Shown here piece after piece: positions 16,615 to 25,208 of a DNA stretch of 64,000 nt. The stretch's first letter is position 1. Each line of letters starts with the position of its first letter. Location: NCBI RefSeq assembly GCF_006716095.1, contig NZ_VFOK01000001.1, positions 3,255,375-3,319,374 on the forward strand, given 5' to 3'. The translations under genes were made by a program, and so were the position numbers. Source of the DNA: Barrientosiimonas humi. Its GTDB lineage: Bacteria; Actinomycetota; Actinomycetes; Actinomycetales; Dermatophilaceae. The notes under the pieces were generated by a model that saw nothing but the letters and a program-made list of their open reading frames with translations, was not told the origin of the DNA and made no database searches.

Positions 16615-17348
16615 GCGCGCGCCTGCGCCGGCGCGAAGTCGGCCGCGCGCAGGCGTCCCGACGGTGGCCGCTGGTCGAGGATCGCCAGGACGTGCGGCAC
16701 GACGGTCTCCGGCAGCGGTCGGTCGGAGATGTCCTCGTCGGGGAAGGCCGCCTGGTGCATCGCGGTGCGCATGTCGCCCGGGTCGATGGCATAGGCGCGC
16801 AGGCCCTCCTCCTCGCCCCAGGTCAGCGTGAGGTGGTCGAGCGCGGCCTTGGAGGCGCCGTAACCGCCCCACGTCGGGTAGTGCTCCACCGCCGCGTCCG
16901 ACGAGATCGACGCCAGCACACCGTCGTTCGCCGTCAGCAGCGGCAGCAGCGGGCGGGTGAGGTCGAGGCCGGGGCCGACGTTGACCGCCCACACCGCCCG
17001 CAGCTCCTCGAGCGCGAGGTCGCGCAACGGCCGCAGCGGAGTCGGTCCGAGATCGCTCGCGTTGTGCAGCAGCAGGTCGAGCCGGCCGAGCCCGGTGACC
17101 CGGTCGACGAGAGCGGCGCGGTGCTCCGGGTCGGACACGTCGCCGGCGACCGCGTGCACCGTCGGCAGCTGTGCGGTCGCCTCGCGCAGCCGGTCCGGGT
17201 CGCGGCCGTCGGTGACGACGGTCCAGCCCCGCGCGGCCAGGGCGTGCACGAGCTCGCGCCCGAGGCCCGCGGAGCCGCCGGTGATCAGGGCGACGGGTGA
17301 GGTGGTCGAAAGGTCTTGTGCGTTGACGTGATTGCTCATGCCGGCCAT
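16611..17348 (-). CDS. Short-chain dehydrogenase/reductase, soxR-linked
   Basis: A 245-residue SDR: ITGGSAGLG nucleotide motif, HNAS in place of NNAG, catalytic Ser in ASISSDAA and YGASKAAL with Tyr and Lys. The substrate is unknown. Start at 17348, with an alternative ATG at 17339. It is divergent from soxR across a short operator-bearing gap, so it is a likely SoxR target (defence against redox-active compounds, inference) and is translationally coupled to the QueA-like gene. Confidence 0.85.
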   Translation of the reverse strand: MAGMSNHVNAQDLSTTSPVALITGGSAGLGRELVHALAARGWTVVTDGRDPDRLREATAQLPTVHAVAGDVSDPEHRAALVDRVTGLGRLDLLLHNASDLGPTPLRPLRDLALEELRAVWAVNVGPGLDLTRPLLPLLTANDGVLASISSDAAVEHYPTWGGYGASKAALDHLTLTWGEEEGLRAYAIDPGDMRTAMHQAAFPDEDISDRPLPETVVPHVLAILDQRPPSGRLRAADFAPAQARA

Positions 17349-17349
17349 G

Positions 17350-17380
17350 CTTCAAGTTCAACTCAACTTGAAGTCAAGGG
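17350..17380. promoter_or_regulatory. Candidate SoxR operator between soxR and the SDR
   Basis: CTTCAAGTT (17350-17358) and AACTTGAAG (17365-17373) form a perfect inverted repeat around CAACTC. A third half-site TCAAG follows and pairs with CTTGA (CTTGA-AG-TCAAG, 17367-17378). The halves match known SoxR boxes (CTCAAG/CTTGAG types), but the spacing is longer than the usual box. Confidence 0.65.
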
Positions 17381-17388
17381 GTGATGTC

Positions 17389-17871
17389 GTGGAGCGCTCG
17401 AAGCACGACCAGCTCACCGTCGGTGAGGTCGCTCAGCGCAGCGGGTTCGCGGCCAGCGCGGTGCGCTACTACGAGGCGCAGGGGCTCATCGCGTCCACGC
17501 GCACCTCGGGTGGGCAGCGGCGTTTCGAGCGCAGCGTGCTGCGCCGCCTGGCGTTCGTCCGGGCCGCGTCCAACGTCGGGCTGTCGCTCGAGGAGGTGCG
17601 CGAGGAGCTCAGTCGGTTGCCGCGGAACCGCACGCCCACCAAGGCCGACTGGAACCGCATCTCCCGGCACTGGCACGGCCTGCTCGAGGAGCGCATCAAG
17701 GCGCTGGAGAAGCTGCGCGACGGCCTCGACTCGTGCATCGGCTGCGGCTGCCTGTCGCTGCAGCGCTGCGCGTTCTCCAACCCCGACGACCGCGCCGCCA
17801 ACGGTCCCGGAGCCCCTGGCGCGGCGTTCCTGCCCCGCCTGCTGCGCGAACCGCTGGACCCGTCCCGCTGA
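17389..17871 (+). CDS. soxR: Redox-sensitive transcriptional activator SoxR
   Basis: A 160-residue MerR-family regulator. The N-terminal winged HTH (LTVGEVAQRSGFAASAVRYYEAQG) and dimerisation helix are followed by the diagnostic [2Fe-2S] motif CIGCGCLSLQRC (C-x2-C-x-C-x5-C). Oxidation of the cluster by redox-cycling compounds switches it on. The GTG at 17389 is 5 bases after AAGGGGTG. It probably controls itself and the divergent SDR-queA pair. Confidence 0.95.
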   Translation: MERSKHDQLTVGEVAQRSGFAASAVRYYEAQGLIASTRTSGGQRRFERSVLRRLAFVRAASNVGLSLEEVREELSRLPRNRTPTKADWNRISRHWHGLLEERIKALEKLRDGLDSCIGCGCLSLQRCAFSNPDDRAANGPGAPGAAFLPRLLREPLDPSR

Positions 17872-17992
17872 GCCGGCACCGACGTACGCCATCGCGGTCC
17901 ACCGCCGAGACGTGCGGCGGAGCGCACGGGCCGGCGGTGCTCCGGCGGAGCGTGGCGCGGGGCCGGCGAGGGCACGGCTTACCGTGGGTCCC

Positions 17993-18775
17993 GTGAGTCC
18001 TGCGTGGATCGACCTCGACGGCCTGGCCAACATGCGCGACCTCGGTGGGACGCCGCTCGCCGACGGTGGGGAGGTGCAGCCGGGGCGGCTGCTGCGCTCG
18101 GACAACCTGCAGACCCTCACCCCGGCCGACGTCGAGGAGCTCGTCGAGCGGCGCGGGGTCACCGACATCGTCGACCTGCGCAGCGACGTCGAGCTGCAGC
18201 TCACCGGGCCCGGGCCGCTCGTCGAGGTGGAGTCGCTGACGCACCACCACCACTCGTTCTTCCGCGAGCGCAAGGTCGCCGTCGAGGACGCGCTGGTGCT
18301 GCCGTGGCGCGACGCCGACGCGCGGCGGGCCGAGCCGAAGGACGCGAACCACTGGACCAGCCACTACCTCGGCTACCTCGCCGACCGCCCCGACTCGGTG
18401 AGCAACGCGCTGCGCGTGGTCGCCGAGGCCGAGGGGGCGGCCGTGGTGCACTGCGCGGCGGGCAAGGACCGCACCGGCACCGTGGTCGCGATGGCGCTGT
18501 CGGTCGCGGGCGCGTCGGACGAGGTGATCAGCGCCGACTACCTCGCCACCGGCGAGCGCATCGAGCGGGTGGTCGAGCGGCTGATGACGATCCCGGCCTA
18601 CGCCGACAACCTCAGCGGCCGCGCGCTGGCGGAGCACACGCCCTCCCCCGACACCATGCCGCGGCTGCTCGCCGCCATCCGCGACACCGCCGGCTCGGTG
18701 GAGGGGTGGTTGCGGCAGAACGGGTGGACCGAGGCCGACGTTGCGCAGCTGCGGGCGCGGCTGACCCGGCCGTAG
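17993..18775 (+). CDS. Tyrosine/lipid phosphatase, Y_phosphatase3 family
   Basis: A 260-residue cytosolic phosphatase. ANMRDLGG near the N-terminus and the P-loop VHCAAGKDRTGT (Cys-x5-Arg) define the protein-tyrosine-phosphatase-like family related to mycobacterial PtpB. SDNLQTLTPADVEEL is also conserved. GTG at 17993 is the start just before the conserved region. It could act on phosphotyrosine or phosphoinositides. It is followed by a palindromic repeat. Confidence 0.88.
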   Translation: MSPAWIDLDGLANMRDLGGTPLADGGEVQPGRLLRSDNLQTLTPADVEELVERRGVTDIVDLRSDVELQLTGPGPLVEVESLTHHHHSFFRERKVAVEDALVLPWRDADARRAEPKDANHWTSHYLGYLADRPDSVSNALRVVAEAEGAAVVHCAAGKDRTGTVVAMALSVAGASDEVISADYLATGERIERVVERLMTIPAYADNLSGRALAEHTPSPDTMPRLLAAIRDTAGSVEGWLRQNGWTEADVAQLRARLTRP

Positions 18776-18779
18776 CCGC

Positions 18780-18851
18780 ACGACCGACCGGCACAACGGG
18801 TCCCGGAGGGGCTCTGGGCGCCCGATCAGGCAACTTGTGCCGGTCCGTCGT
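18780..18851. repeat. Intergenic palindromic repeat, copy 1 of 2
   Basis: Arms 18780-18796 and 18835-18851 are complementary over 17 bases with one C-C mismatch (core GACCGGCACAA / TTGTGCCGGTC) around a 38-base loop. The same arms and the same 38-base spacing recur at 47101-47172. It lies between the phosphatase and the amidase, so it may also terminate transcription. Confidence 0.8.
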
Positions 18852-18909
18852 CCGCCCGACCCGGACGATTTCGCCCGCACCGCGCACTACCGTGAAGTAA
18901 CTTGCCGGG

Positions 18910-20355
18910 ATGAGCAGCGCCACCTCCGACCGCACGACCGCCGCGACCCGGGTGCACGCGTTCACCGACGACGCCCTGGCCGACCACGACGCCACGGCGC
19001 TCGCCGAGCTGATCCGCCGCGGCGAGGTGTCTCCGGCCGAGGCGATCGAGGCCGCGATCGCCCGCAGCGAGGCCGTCGAGGCGCAGCTCACCGCGCTCGA
19101 GCGCACCGACTTCGAGCGCGCCCGGGCCCGCGCGCGCACCGCCGACCCGGCCGCGGCGGACCTGGCCGGAGTCCCGACCCTGTTCAAGGACAACGTGCCC
19201 GTCGCCGGTCTGCCGATGACCGTGGGGTCGCGGGCGACGCCGCCGCAGCTGCCGGTCCGCAAGAACGGCAAGGTCGTCGACCAGCTGCTCGCCACCGGTC
19301 TCGTCCCGATCGGCACCTCGCGCATGCCCGAGTTCGGCTGGACGCCCACCACCGAACGCGCCGACGGCACCCTCACCCGAAACCCCTGGCACACCGACTT
19401 CTCCGCCGGCGGTTCCTCCGGCGGATCCGCGGCGTACGTCGCGGCCGGGGTCGTGCCCATCGCGCACGGCAACGACGGGGGCGGGTCGATCCGCATCCCC
19501 GCCGCGGCGTGCGGCCTGGTCGGGCTCAAGCCCACCCGCGGCCGGCTGCGCATCGGCGAGTCGTCCGCGGCCATGCCGGTGCGCATCGTGAGCGACGGGG
19601 TGCTGACCCGCACCGTGCGCGACGTCGCGACGTTCTACGCCGCCGCCGAGCAGGTCTACCGCCCGCGGCGGCTTCCGCCGGTCGGCCGGGTCACCTCCCC
19701 GCCGGAGAAGCGGTTGCGCATCGGGCTGCTGCTCGACTCGCCCGTCGCCCCGCCGACCGACGCCGAGACCCGCTCTGCCACAGAGGATCTCGCGCGCACG
19801 CTCGAGTCGCTCGGTCACCACGTCGAGCCCTACGACCCGCCGATCCCCGACTCCTTCCGCGAGGACTTCATCGACTACTGGTCGTTCCTCGCGATGACGG
19901 CGGCGGACGGCGGCCCGCTGATGTTCGGCAAGGGGTTCGACAAGTCGGCGCTCGACCCGATGACGCTCGGCCTGGCCGGACAGGGGCGCCGGCGGGTCTG
20001 GCGCGCGCCGCTGTTCCTCAGCCGTCTGCGCGCCTCGGGTCTGGTCTACGACCGTCAGCTGCGCGGGCTCGACCTGGTGCTCAGCCCCGTGCTCACCCGC
20101 ACGACCCCGCGCCTCGGCGAGCTCGACCCGAACGGCGCGTTCGAGGCGGCCTTCCAGAAGGTCTGCGACTACGCCGGATTCACCCCGCTGCACAACGCCA
20201 CCGGCGCACCCGCGATCTCCCTGCCCACCGGGCGCACGTCCGACGGCCGACCCATCGGCGTCATGCTGTCCGCCGCGCGCGGCGCCGACGCGCTGCTGAT
20301 CCAGACCGCGCTCGAGGTCGAGCAGGCCGTTCCGTTCGCCCGGATCCAGGACTGA
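18910..20355 (+). CDS. Amidase, amidase-signature family
   Basis: A 481-residue amide hydrolase with a complete Ser-cisSer-Lys triad: Lys in TLFKDNVPVAG, and the signature FSAGGSSGGSAAYVAAG with GNDGGGSIRIPAA holding the catalytic Ser. Normal length. The substrate (free amides, aryl amides or nylon-type oligomers) cannot be told. It stands alone before the CPBP protease gene, 19 bases away. Confidence 0.9.
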   Translation: MSSATSDRTTAATRVHAFTDDALADHDATALAELIRRGEVSPAEAIEAAIARSEAVEAQLTALERTDFERARARARTADPAAADLAGVPTLFKDNVPVAGLPMTVGSRATPPQLPVRKNGKVVDQLLATGLVPIGTSRMPEFGWTPTTERADGTLTRNPWHTDFSAGGSSGGSAAYVAAGVVPIAHGNDGGGSIRIPAAACGLVGLKPTRGRLRIGESSAAMPVRIVSDGVLTRTVRDVATFYAAAEQVYRPRRLPPVGRVTSPPEKRLRIGLLLDSPVAPPTDAETRSATEDLARTLESLGHHVEPYDPPIPDSFREDFIDYWSFLAMTAADGGPLMFGKGFDKSALDPMTLGLAGQGRRRVWRAPLFLSRLRASGLVYDRQLRGLDLVLSPVLTRTTPRLGELDPNGAFEAAFQKVCDYAGFTPLHNATGAPAISLPTGRTSDGRPIGVMLSAARGADALLIQTALEVEQAVPFARIQD

Positions 20356-20374
20356 ACCGCCTACCCTGAGGCAC

Positions 20375-21181
20375 GTGACGGCCACCCCGCCCCCGGTCCG
20401 CGACTGGCGCGGGGTGCTGCCCGTCCCTCGCACCTCGCTCACGCCGCGGCAGATCCAGACCGAGACCACCCTGGTGCTGCTCGCCGGCCTCGGCGCGTCG
20501 GCGATCTATGCGGTGCTGTCGATCCTGCGCAAGCTCAGCGACAGCCGCCCGCTCGCTGAGCAGACCACGACGATGAACAACAGCCAGGCGCAGAACTCCT
20601 GGCTCGACCTGGCGTACCAGCTCGTCGGCATCGGACTCGGCCTGGTGACCGTCGGCCTCGCGCTCTACTTCCTCAGCCGCGAGATCCGTTCTCCTGCAAG
20701 GTTCGTCGGCTTCGACACGCGCAAGCCCGGCCCCGACCTCGCCCTCGGCGTGGTGCTCACCGCCGTCATCGGCATCCCCGGGCTGGGGCTCTACCTCGTC
20801 GCGCGGGCGATGGGTCTCAACACCACGATCGCCGCCTCCGCGCTGGGCGAGGACTGGTGGTCGCTGCCGGTACTGGTGCTCGCCGCGATCCAGAACGGCG
20901 TGCTCGAGGAGGTCGTGATGGTCGGCTTCCTGTTCACCCGGTGGAGCCAGGCCGGCTGGTCGCTGCCGAAGGTCGTGCTGGTCTCGGCCCTCATCCGCGG
21001 GACGTATCACCTCTACCAGGGCTTCGGCGGCTTCGTCGGCAACATCGTCATGGGCATCGTCTTCGGAGCGGTGTACGCCCGCACCCGCCGGGTGATGCCG
21101 CTCGTCATCGCGCACGCCCTGCTCGACATCGTGGCCTTCGTGGGTTACGCGCTGCTCAAGGACCAGGTGTCGTGGTTGTGA
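20375..21181 (+). CDS. CPBP-family intramembrane metalloprotease
   Basis: A 268-residue membrane protein with six to seven helices. The Abi/CPBP motifs are present: EEVVMVGFLFTR (Glu-Glu-x3-Arg type), RGTYHLYQG (His) and HALLDIVAF (His-x3-Asp). The family includes Rce1-like proteases and bacteriocin self-immunity proteins; its role here is unknown. GTG start at 20375. Confidence 0.85.
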   Translation: MTATPPPVRDWRGVLPVPRTSLTPRQIQTETTLVLLAGLGASAIYAVLSILRKLSDSRPLAEQTTTMNNSQAQNSWLDLAYQLVGIGLGLVTVGLALYFLSREIRSPARFVGFDTRKPGPDLALGVVLTAVIGIPGLGLYLVARAMGLNTTIAASALGEDWWSLPVLVLAAIQNGVLEEVVMVGFLFTRWSQAGWSLPKVVLVSALIRGTYHLYQGFGGFVGNIVMGIVFGAVYARTRRVMPLVIAHALLDIVAFVGYALLKDQVSWL

Positions 21182-21256
21182 CCGCGCGCGGCTGACGAGG
21201 GCGATCCGGTCGCCCGCTCCCCGAGCGGCGGCCGACACGAAGTTCGGTCAAGAAAT

Positions 21257-21270
21257 CACCACGAGTGGTG
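21257..21270. promoter_or_regulatory. Palindrome CACCAC-GA-GTGGTG upstream of the GHL10 gene
   Basis: A 14-base inverted repeat 21 bases before the start codon at 21292; a possible operator or mRNA hairpin. No regulator is next to it. Confidence 0.35.
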
Positions 21271-21291
21271 CACCGCTGGTAAATCTTGACC

Positions 21292-22881
21292 ATGACCCAG
21301 CCCACACGCCGCACTGCCCTGGCCGCCGGGGCCGGCCTGGTGGCCGCCCCGTTCGTCGCCCCGCCGTTCGCCTCCTCCGCCCTGGCCGCCGGCCGACCGG
21401 TCGTGCCGCTGCCCGACGGCGGCTGCCCGACCGACCCGCGCACGCCCAAGCGCGACCTGCGCGCGATGTGGGTCGCCTCGGTGGAGAACATCGACTGGCC
21501 CTCGCGCACGGGCCTGTCCGCGGAGCAGCAGCGCACGGAGCTGGTCGGCTGGCTCGACCTCGCCAAGCAGCAGCGGCACAACGCGATCGTGCTGCAGGTG
21601 CGGCCGACCGCCGACGCGTTCTGGCCGTCCGACGTCGAGCCGTGGTCGGCGTACCTCTCTGGCACGCAGGGGGTCGAACCCGGTTGGGATCCCTTGGGTT
21701 TCGCGGTCGACGCCGCGCACGAGCGCGGGCTGGAGCTGCACGCCTGGTTCAACCCGTTCCGGGTCTCGCAGCGCGCCGACCGGTCCGTCCTGGCGCCCGA
21801 GCACCCGGGTGCGCAGCACCCGGACTGGGTGGTGGCGTACGGCGGGAAGCTCTACTACAACCCCGGGCTGCCGCAGGTGCGCGAGCTGTGCCGCCGCGCG
21901 ATCATCGACGCGGTCCGGCGCTACGACATCGACGCCGTGCACTTCGACGACTACTTCTATCCCTATCCCGTCGCGGGTCAGGTCTTCGACGACGCGGCCG
22001 CGTATGCCGAGCACGGACAAGGGTTCTCGCTGGACGACTGGCGGCGCGACAACATCAACCGCTTCATGAGCGACCTGCGCGACGACATCCGCCGCACCCG
22101 CCCGACCACCCAGCTCGGCGTCTCGCCGTTCGCGATCTGGCGCAACCGCGCGACCGACCCGGAGGGCTCCGACACCACCGCCGGTGCCGAGACCTACGAC
22201 GACCTCTACGCCGACACGCGCAAGTGGGTGCGCGAGGAGACGGTCGACTACATCGCGCCGCAGGTCTACTGGTCCCGCGGGTTCGCCGCGGCCGACTACG
22301 AGAAGGTCACCGACTGGTGGGCCGAGCAGGTCACGGGCACCCGGGTGCACCTGTTCATCGGCCAGGCCACGTACAAGGTCGCCGCCAACGCCGACCCCAG
22401 CTGGGACGACCCGGAGGAGCTCTCGTCGCACCTGGAGTTCAACACCCGCTACCCGCAGATCGACGGCAACATGTTCTTCTCCGCGAAGCAGGTGCGGCTC
22501 AACGCGCTCGACGCGACCGGGATCCTCAACCGCACGTGGTACTCCCGCCCGTCGCTCACCCCCGCGTCGCCGTGGCTCGACGGCCGGCCCGGGGCGCCGC
22601 GCGCGATCACCCGGGTCGTGCTCGGGCGCGGCGGCCGGCAGCCGACGCTGCGCTGGTCGGGCACCGACGGCGACGCGCGGCTGTTCGTCGTCTATCGCGT
22701 GCCGCGGGACCGGGCGACCTCGTGCGACCTCGCCGACGCGCGGCACATCGTCGACATCGTGCCGGCGCGGCGCGGCGTGCAGACCTGGACCGACCCGCAG
22801 CCGGCAGCCGGCCCGGTGACCTACGTCGTCACTCCGGTCGACCGGGTGCGGCAGGAGGGGCCGGGCACCGTCGCGCGCTGA
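21292..22881 (+). CDS. Tat-exported glycosyl-hydrolase-like 10 (GHL10/DUF187) protein
   Basis: A 529-residue secreted protein. Its Tat signal peptide (PTRRTALAAGAGLVAAPF, cleavage near ALAAG) leads into a TIM-barrel GHL10 domain (LRAMWVASVENIDWPSR, GLELHAWFNPFRV, DAVHFDDYFYPYP), and after about residue 430 a fibronectin-like tail. Relatives (YngK-type) are thought to act on cell-wall or extracellular glycans. The position next to MurNAc-recycling genes (convergent with anmK) fits peptidoglycan turnover. ATG 21292 is preferred to an in-frame TTG at 21286. Confidence 0.87.
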   Translation: MTQPTRRTALAAGAGLVAAPFVAPPFASSALAAGRPVVPLPDGGCPTDPRTPKRDLRAMWVASVENIDWPSRTGLSAEQQRTELVGWLDLAKQQRHNAIVLQVRPTADAFWPSDVEPWSAYLSGTQGVEPGWDPLGFAVDAAHERGLELHAWFNPFRVSQRADRSVLAPEHPGAQHPDWVVAYGGKLYYNPGLPQVRELCRRAIIDAVRRYDIDAVHFDDYFYPYPVAGQVFDDAAAYAEHGQGFSLDDWRRDNINRFMSDLRDDIRRTRPTTQLGVSPFAIWRNRATDPEGSDTTAGAETYDDLYADTRKWVREETVDYIAPQVYWSRGFAAADYEKVTDWWAEQVTGTRVHLFIGQATYKVAANADPSWDDPEELSSHLEFNTRYPQIDGNMFFSAKQVRLNALDATGILNRTWYSRPSLTPASPWLDGRPGAPRAITRVVLGRGGRQPTLRWSGTDGDARLFVVYRVPRDRATSCDLADARHIVDIVPARRGVQTWTDPQPAAGPVTYVVTPVDRVRQEGPGTVAR

Positions 22882-22945
22882 GGCTGGGCCCCGCAGGCTG
22901 GGCCCGCCGGGTGGTGCCGCCGGGACGACGGGCGCCGGGGACGAC

Positions 22946-22973
22946 GACCGGCTGGGTCGACCGCCGGCCGGTC
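22946..22973. terminator. Weak hairpin between convergent GHL10 and anmK
   Basis: GACCGGC (22946-22952) and GCCGGTC (22967-22973) with a 14-base loop, touching the anmK stop. It is the best terminator candidate in this 90-base gap. Confidence 0.4.
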
Positions 22974-24150
22974 AGCGTCCGACGACGAGCCGCCGCGGAC
23001 GTACGTCGGTGGGCGGGGGCGGCACGCGCCCTCCCGCCGGCGAGACGCGCCCGAGCACGTGCGGCTCGCGGGCGCCGGTCGTGCCGGGCAGCGCCCCCGG
23101 GACGCCGTGCCAGGTCAGGTAGCCGACGAGCGCCATGAGATAGGCCTCCTTGGCGTCGACCGGCAACCCCAGCTCGTCCGACGTGCGCAGCTCGACCGGC
23201 CCCAGGCGGCGCTGCAGCGCGGCTCGCATCGTCGGGTTGTGCACGCCGCCGCCGGAGGCATAGACCCGTGAAACGCCCTGCCCCACAAGCGAATCCGCGA
23301 CCGTCACGGCGGTGAGCTCGGTGAGCGTCGCGAGCAGGTCGTCATCGGCGACCGGGTGCCCGGCCCGGGACAGAGCCTGGTCGACGAAGTCGGTCGTGAA
23401 CAGCTCGCGGCCGGTCGAGCGCGGCGGCGGCAGGGCGAAGAACGGCTCGTCGAGCAGCACCCGCAGCAGCGGCTCGTCCACCCGGCCGGCGGCGGCGCGC
23501 CGCCCGTCGATGTCGTACGTCTGGCGCCCGTCGGTCAGCCGCGTCACCGTCGCGTCGACGAGGCAGCTGGCCGGCCCCGTGTCGAACGCGAGCGGGGTGC
23601 CGACCGGCGGCACGACGGTGACGTTGGCGATGCCGCCGAGGTTGAGCGCGGCGACGGGGGTGTCGAGGCCCAGCCCGCGCAGCAGGAGCACGTCGAGGGT
23701 GCCGGCCAGCGGGGCGCCCTGGCCGCCCGCCGCGATGTCGCGGGCGCGCAGGTCGGACACGACCGGCAGGCCGGTGGCCTCGACGATCTCGGCCGGCTGG
23801 CCGAGCTGGAGGGTGCCGCGGGCCCGGCCGTCGGTCACCCAGTGGAAGACCGTCTGCCCGTGGCTGACGACGAGATCGGCGCTGCCACCGGCGAACTCGT
23901 CGATCGCCGACAGCGCGGCCAGGCCGCTGGCGCGCCCCACGAGCACGTCGAGCTCGGCCACCTCCTGGATCGTCGTGGCGGCCGGGGGCAGCAGCCCCAG
24001 CAGGCGCCGACGCAGCGCCTCCTCCCACGGCACGGTGCGCGCCCCGAGCGGCCGCAGCTGCAGCTCCGCCGACCCGGCACCCTCGAGCTCGGCGACGCCG
24101 ACGTCGAGACCGTCCATCGACGTCCCGCTGATCAGGCCGACGACCCGCAT
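22972..24150 (-). CDS. anmK: Anhydro-N-acetylmuramic acid kinase
   Basis: A 392-residue kinase that cleaves the 1,6-anhydro ring of anhMurNAc and phosphorylates it to MurNAc-6-P, the substrate of MurQ. Family motifs are present: GLISGTSMDGLDVGVA at the start, VSHGQTVFHW, LQLGQPAEI, LNLGGIANVTV, FDTGPASCLVD and ASGGGVHNP. The ATG overlaps the stop of the upstream sugar kinase by one base (TGATG), so both are made from one message. The C-terminal 40 residues are Pro/Arg-rich and variable. Confidence 0.95.
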   Translation of the reverse strand: MRVVGLISGTSMDGLDVGVAELEGAGSAELQLRPLGARTVPWEEALRRRLLGLLPPAATTIQEVAELDVLVGRASGLAALSAIDEFAGGSADLVVSHGQTVFHWVTDGRARGTLQLGQPAEIVEATGLPVVSDLRARDIAAGGQGAPLAGTLDVLLLRGLGLDTPVAALNLGGIANVTVVPPVGTPLAFDTGPASCLVDATVTRLTDGRQTYDIDGRRAAAGRVDEPLLRVLLDEPFFALPPPRSTGRELFTTDFVDQALSRAGHPVADDDLLATLTELTAVTVADSLVGQGVSRVYASGGGVHNPTMRAALQRRLGPVELRTSDELGLPVDAKEAYLMALVGYLTWHGVPGALPGTTGAREPHVLGRVSPAGGRVPPPPTDVRPRRLVVGR

Positions 24151-25094
24151 CAGGCGCCCCGCCGCACGACGTACGCCTCGTGCGGCAGGTCTTCTCGCTC
24201 CAGCAGGGTGGCTGCCCCGTCGAGCGCCGACCCCTGTGCGGGGACGAAGCGGGACGGCGCGATCCCGCAGGCGAGCCGGTCGGTGAGCAGCGCGCCGAGC
24301 GTGGTCAGCCCGCCGAGCAGGGCGACGGGGACGGTCGCCGAGCGGTCGAACAACGGGTCGCGGGCCGCGCGCACGGTCGCCGCGAGGTGGTCGGCCGCGG
24401 CGCTGATCACCGCGCGCGACTCCGGGTCTCCCTCGCGCGCCGACCGCGCCACGTCGGGCACGAACGTCCCTCTGCGGCGGGCGAGCTCGTAGCTGCCCGC
24501 GTCCGCCGCGAGGTCGTGCCAGTCGTCGCCGAACCGGGCCCGGGCCAGCGCGGCCAGCGGCTGGGCGCCGGCCTCGGCCCGCCGCAGCGCCTCCGCCCCG
24601 ATCCAGGCCCCGCTGCCGAGGTCGCCGGTCACCGGGCCGCCGCCGTCCTCCACCGCGAGGCGACCGCGCTCGTCCAGCGCCACGGCCACCGCGCCGGTGC
24701 CGACGACCAGCGCGACCCCGGGCTCGGCACCGAGCGCCCCGACGTGCGAGGTGATCGCGTCGCTGGTCACCACGGCCGCCCTGGCGGGTGTGCGCTCGAG
24801 CAGCTCGCGGGCCAGCTGGTCGGCGGCTGCGGGCGCGGCGATCGCCCCGGCGGCCCCCACGACGATCGCGCGCAGCGGGGTGGGTGCGAGGGCGGGCACG
24901 ACCGAGTCGAGCAGCGTCAGCACGGAGTGGGCTGCGGCCGAAACCCCTTCGGGCGCAGCGAGACCCGGCGCACCCACGCCCGAACCCTCGGTGAGCACCT
25001 GGCCCTCGGACACCAGGCGCAACCGGCAGCGGGTCTTGCCCAGGTCGACGAGCGCGTCAGTCACGCGGGCAGCCTTGACCGCCGATGCGGACAT
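24150..25094 (-). CDS. BadF/BadG-type amino-sugar kinase (GlcNAc/MurNAc kinase-like)
   Basis: A 314-residue ASKHA-fold kinase related to NagK/MurK. The N-terminal phosphate loop VDLGKTRCRL, VVGAAGAI, VVTSDAITSHVGAL, VVGTGAVAVALD and GDLGSGAWIG are the expected nucleotide and sugar contacts. In this cluster it most likely phosphorylates GlcNAc and/or MurNAc salvaged from the wall. A GTG at 25064 is an alternative start that would give LGKT nearer the N-terminus, as in relatives. Divergent from murR. Confidence 0.82.
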   Translation of the reverse strand: MSASAVKAARVTDALVDLGKTRCRLRLVSEGQVLTEGSGVGAPGLAAPEGVSAAAHSVLTLLDSVVPALAPTPLRAIVVGAAGAIAAPAAADQLARELLERTPARAAVVTSDAITSHVGALGAEPGVALVVGTGAVAVALDERGRLAVEDGGGPVTGDLGSGAWIGAEALRRAEAGAQPLAALARARFGDDWHDLAADAGSYELARRRGTFVPDVARSAREGDPESRAVISAAADHLAATVRAARDPLFDRSATVPVALLGGLTTLGALLTDRLACGIAPSRFVPAQGSALDGAATLLEREDLPHEAYVVRRGA

Positions 25095-25208
25095 GTCAAT
25101 GTTTTCCGTCGGATACCGTCTGCATGACGTTTGTTGTCAGCGACGCCGGGCGGGTACGCCCGCCCGACCGGGCGCTGACCGGCCAGCCGTGTCGAGCGGG
25201 AGGTGTGC
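25095..25208. promoter_or_regulatory. Divergent control region for the MurNAc-recycling genes
   Basis: The first 45 bases are AT-richer than the surroundings (TCAATGTTTTCCG, GGATACCG, GTTTGTTGTCAG). The palindrome GACATGTC lies at 25090-25097 at the edge. This is where MurR would be expected to bind to govern both directions. The murR ribosome site GGGAGG is at 25198-25203. I do not see a convincing -35/-10 pair. Confidence 0.4.
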
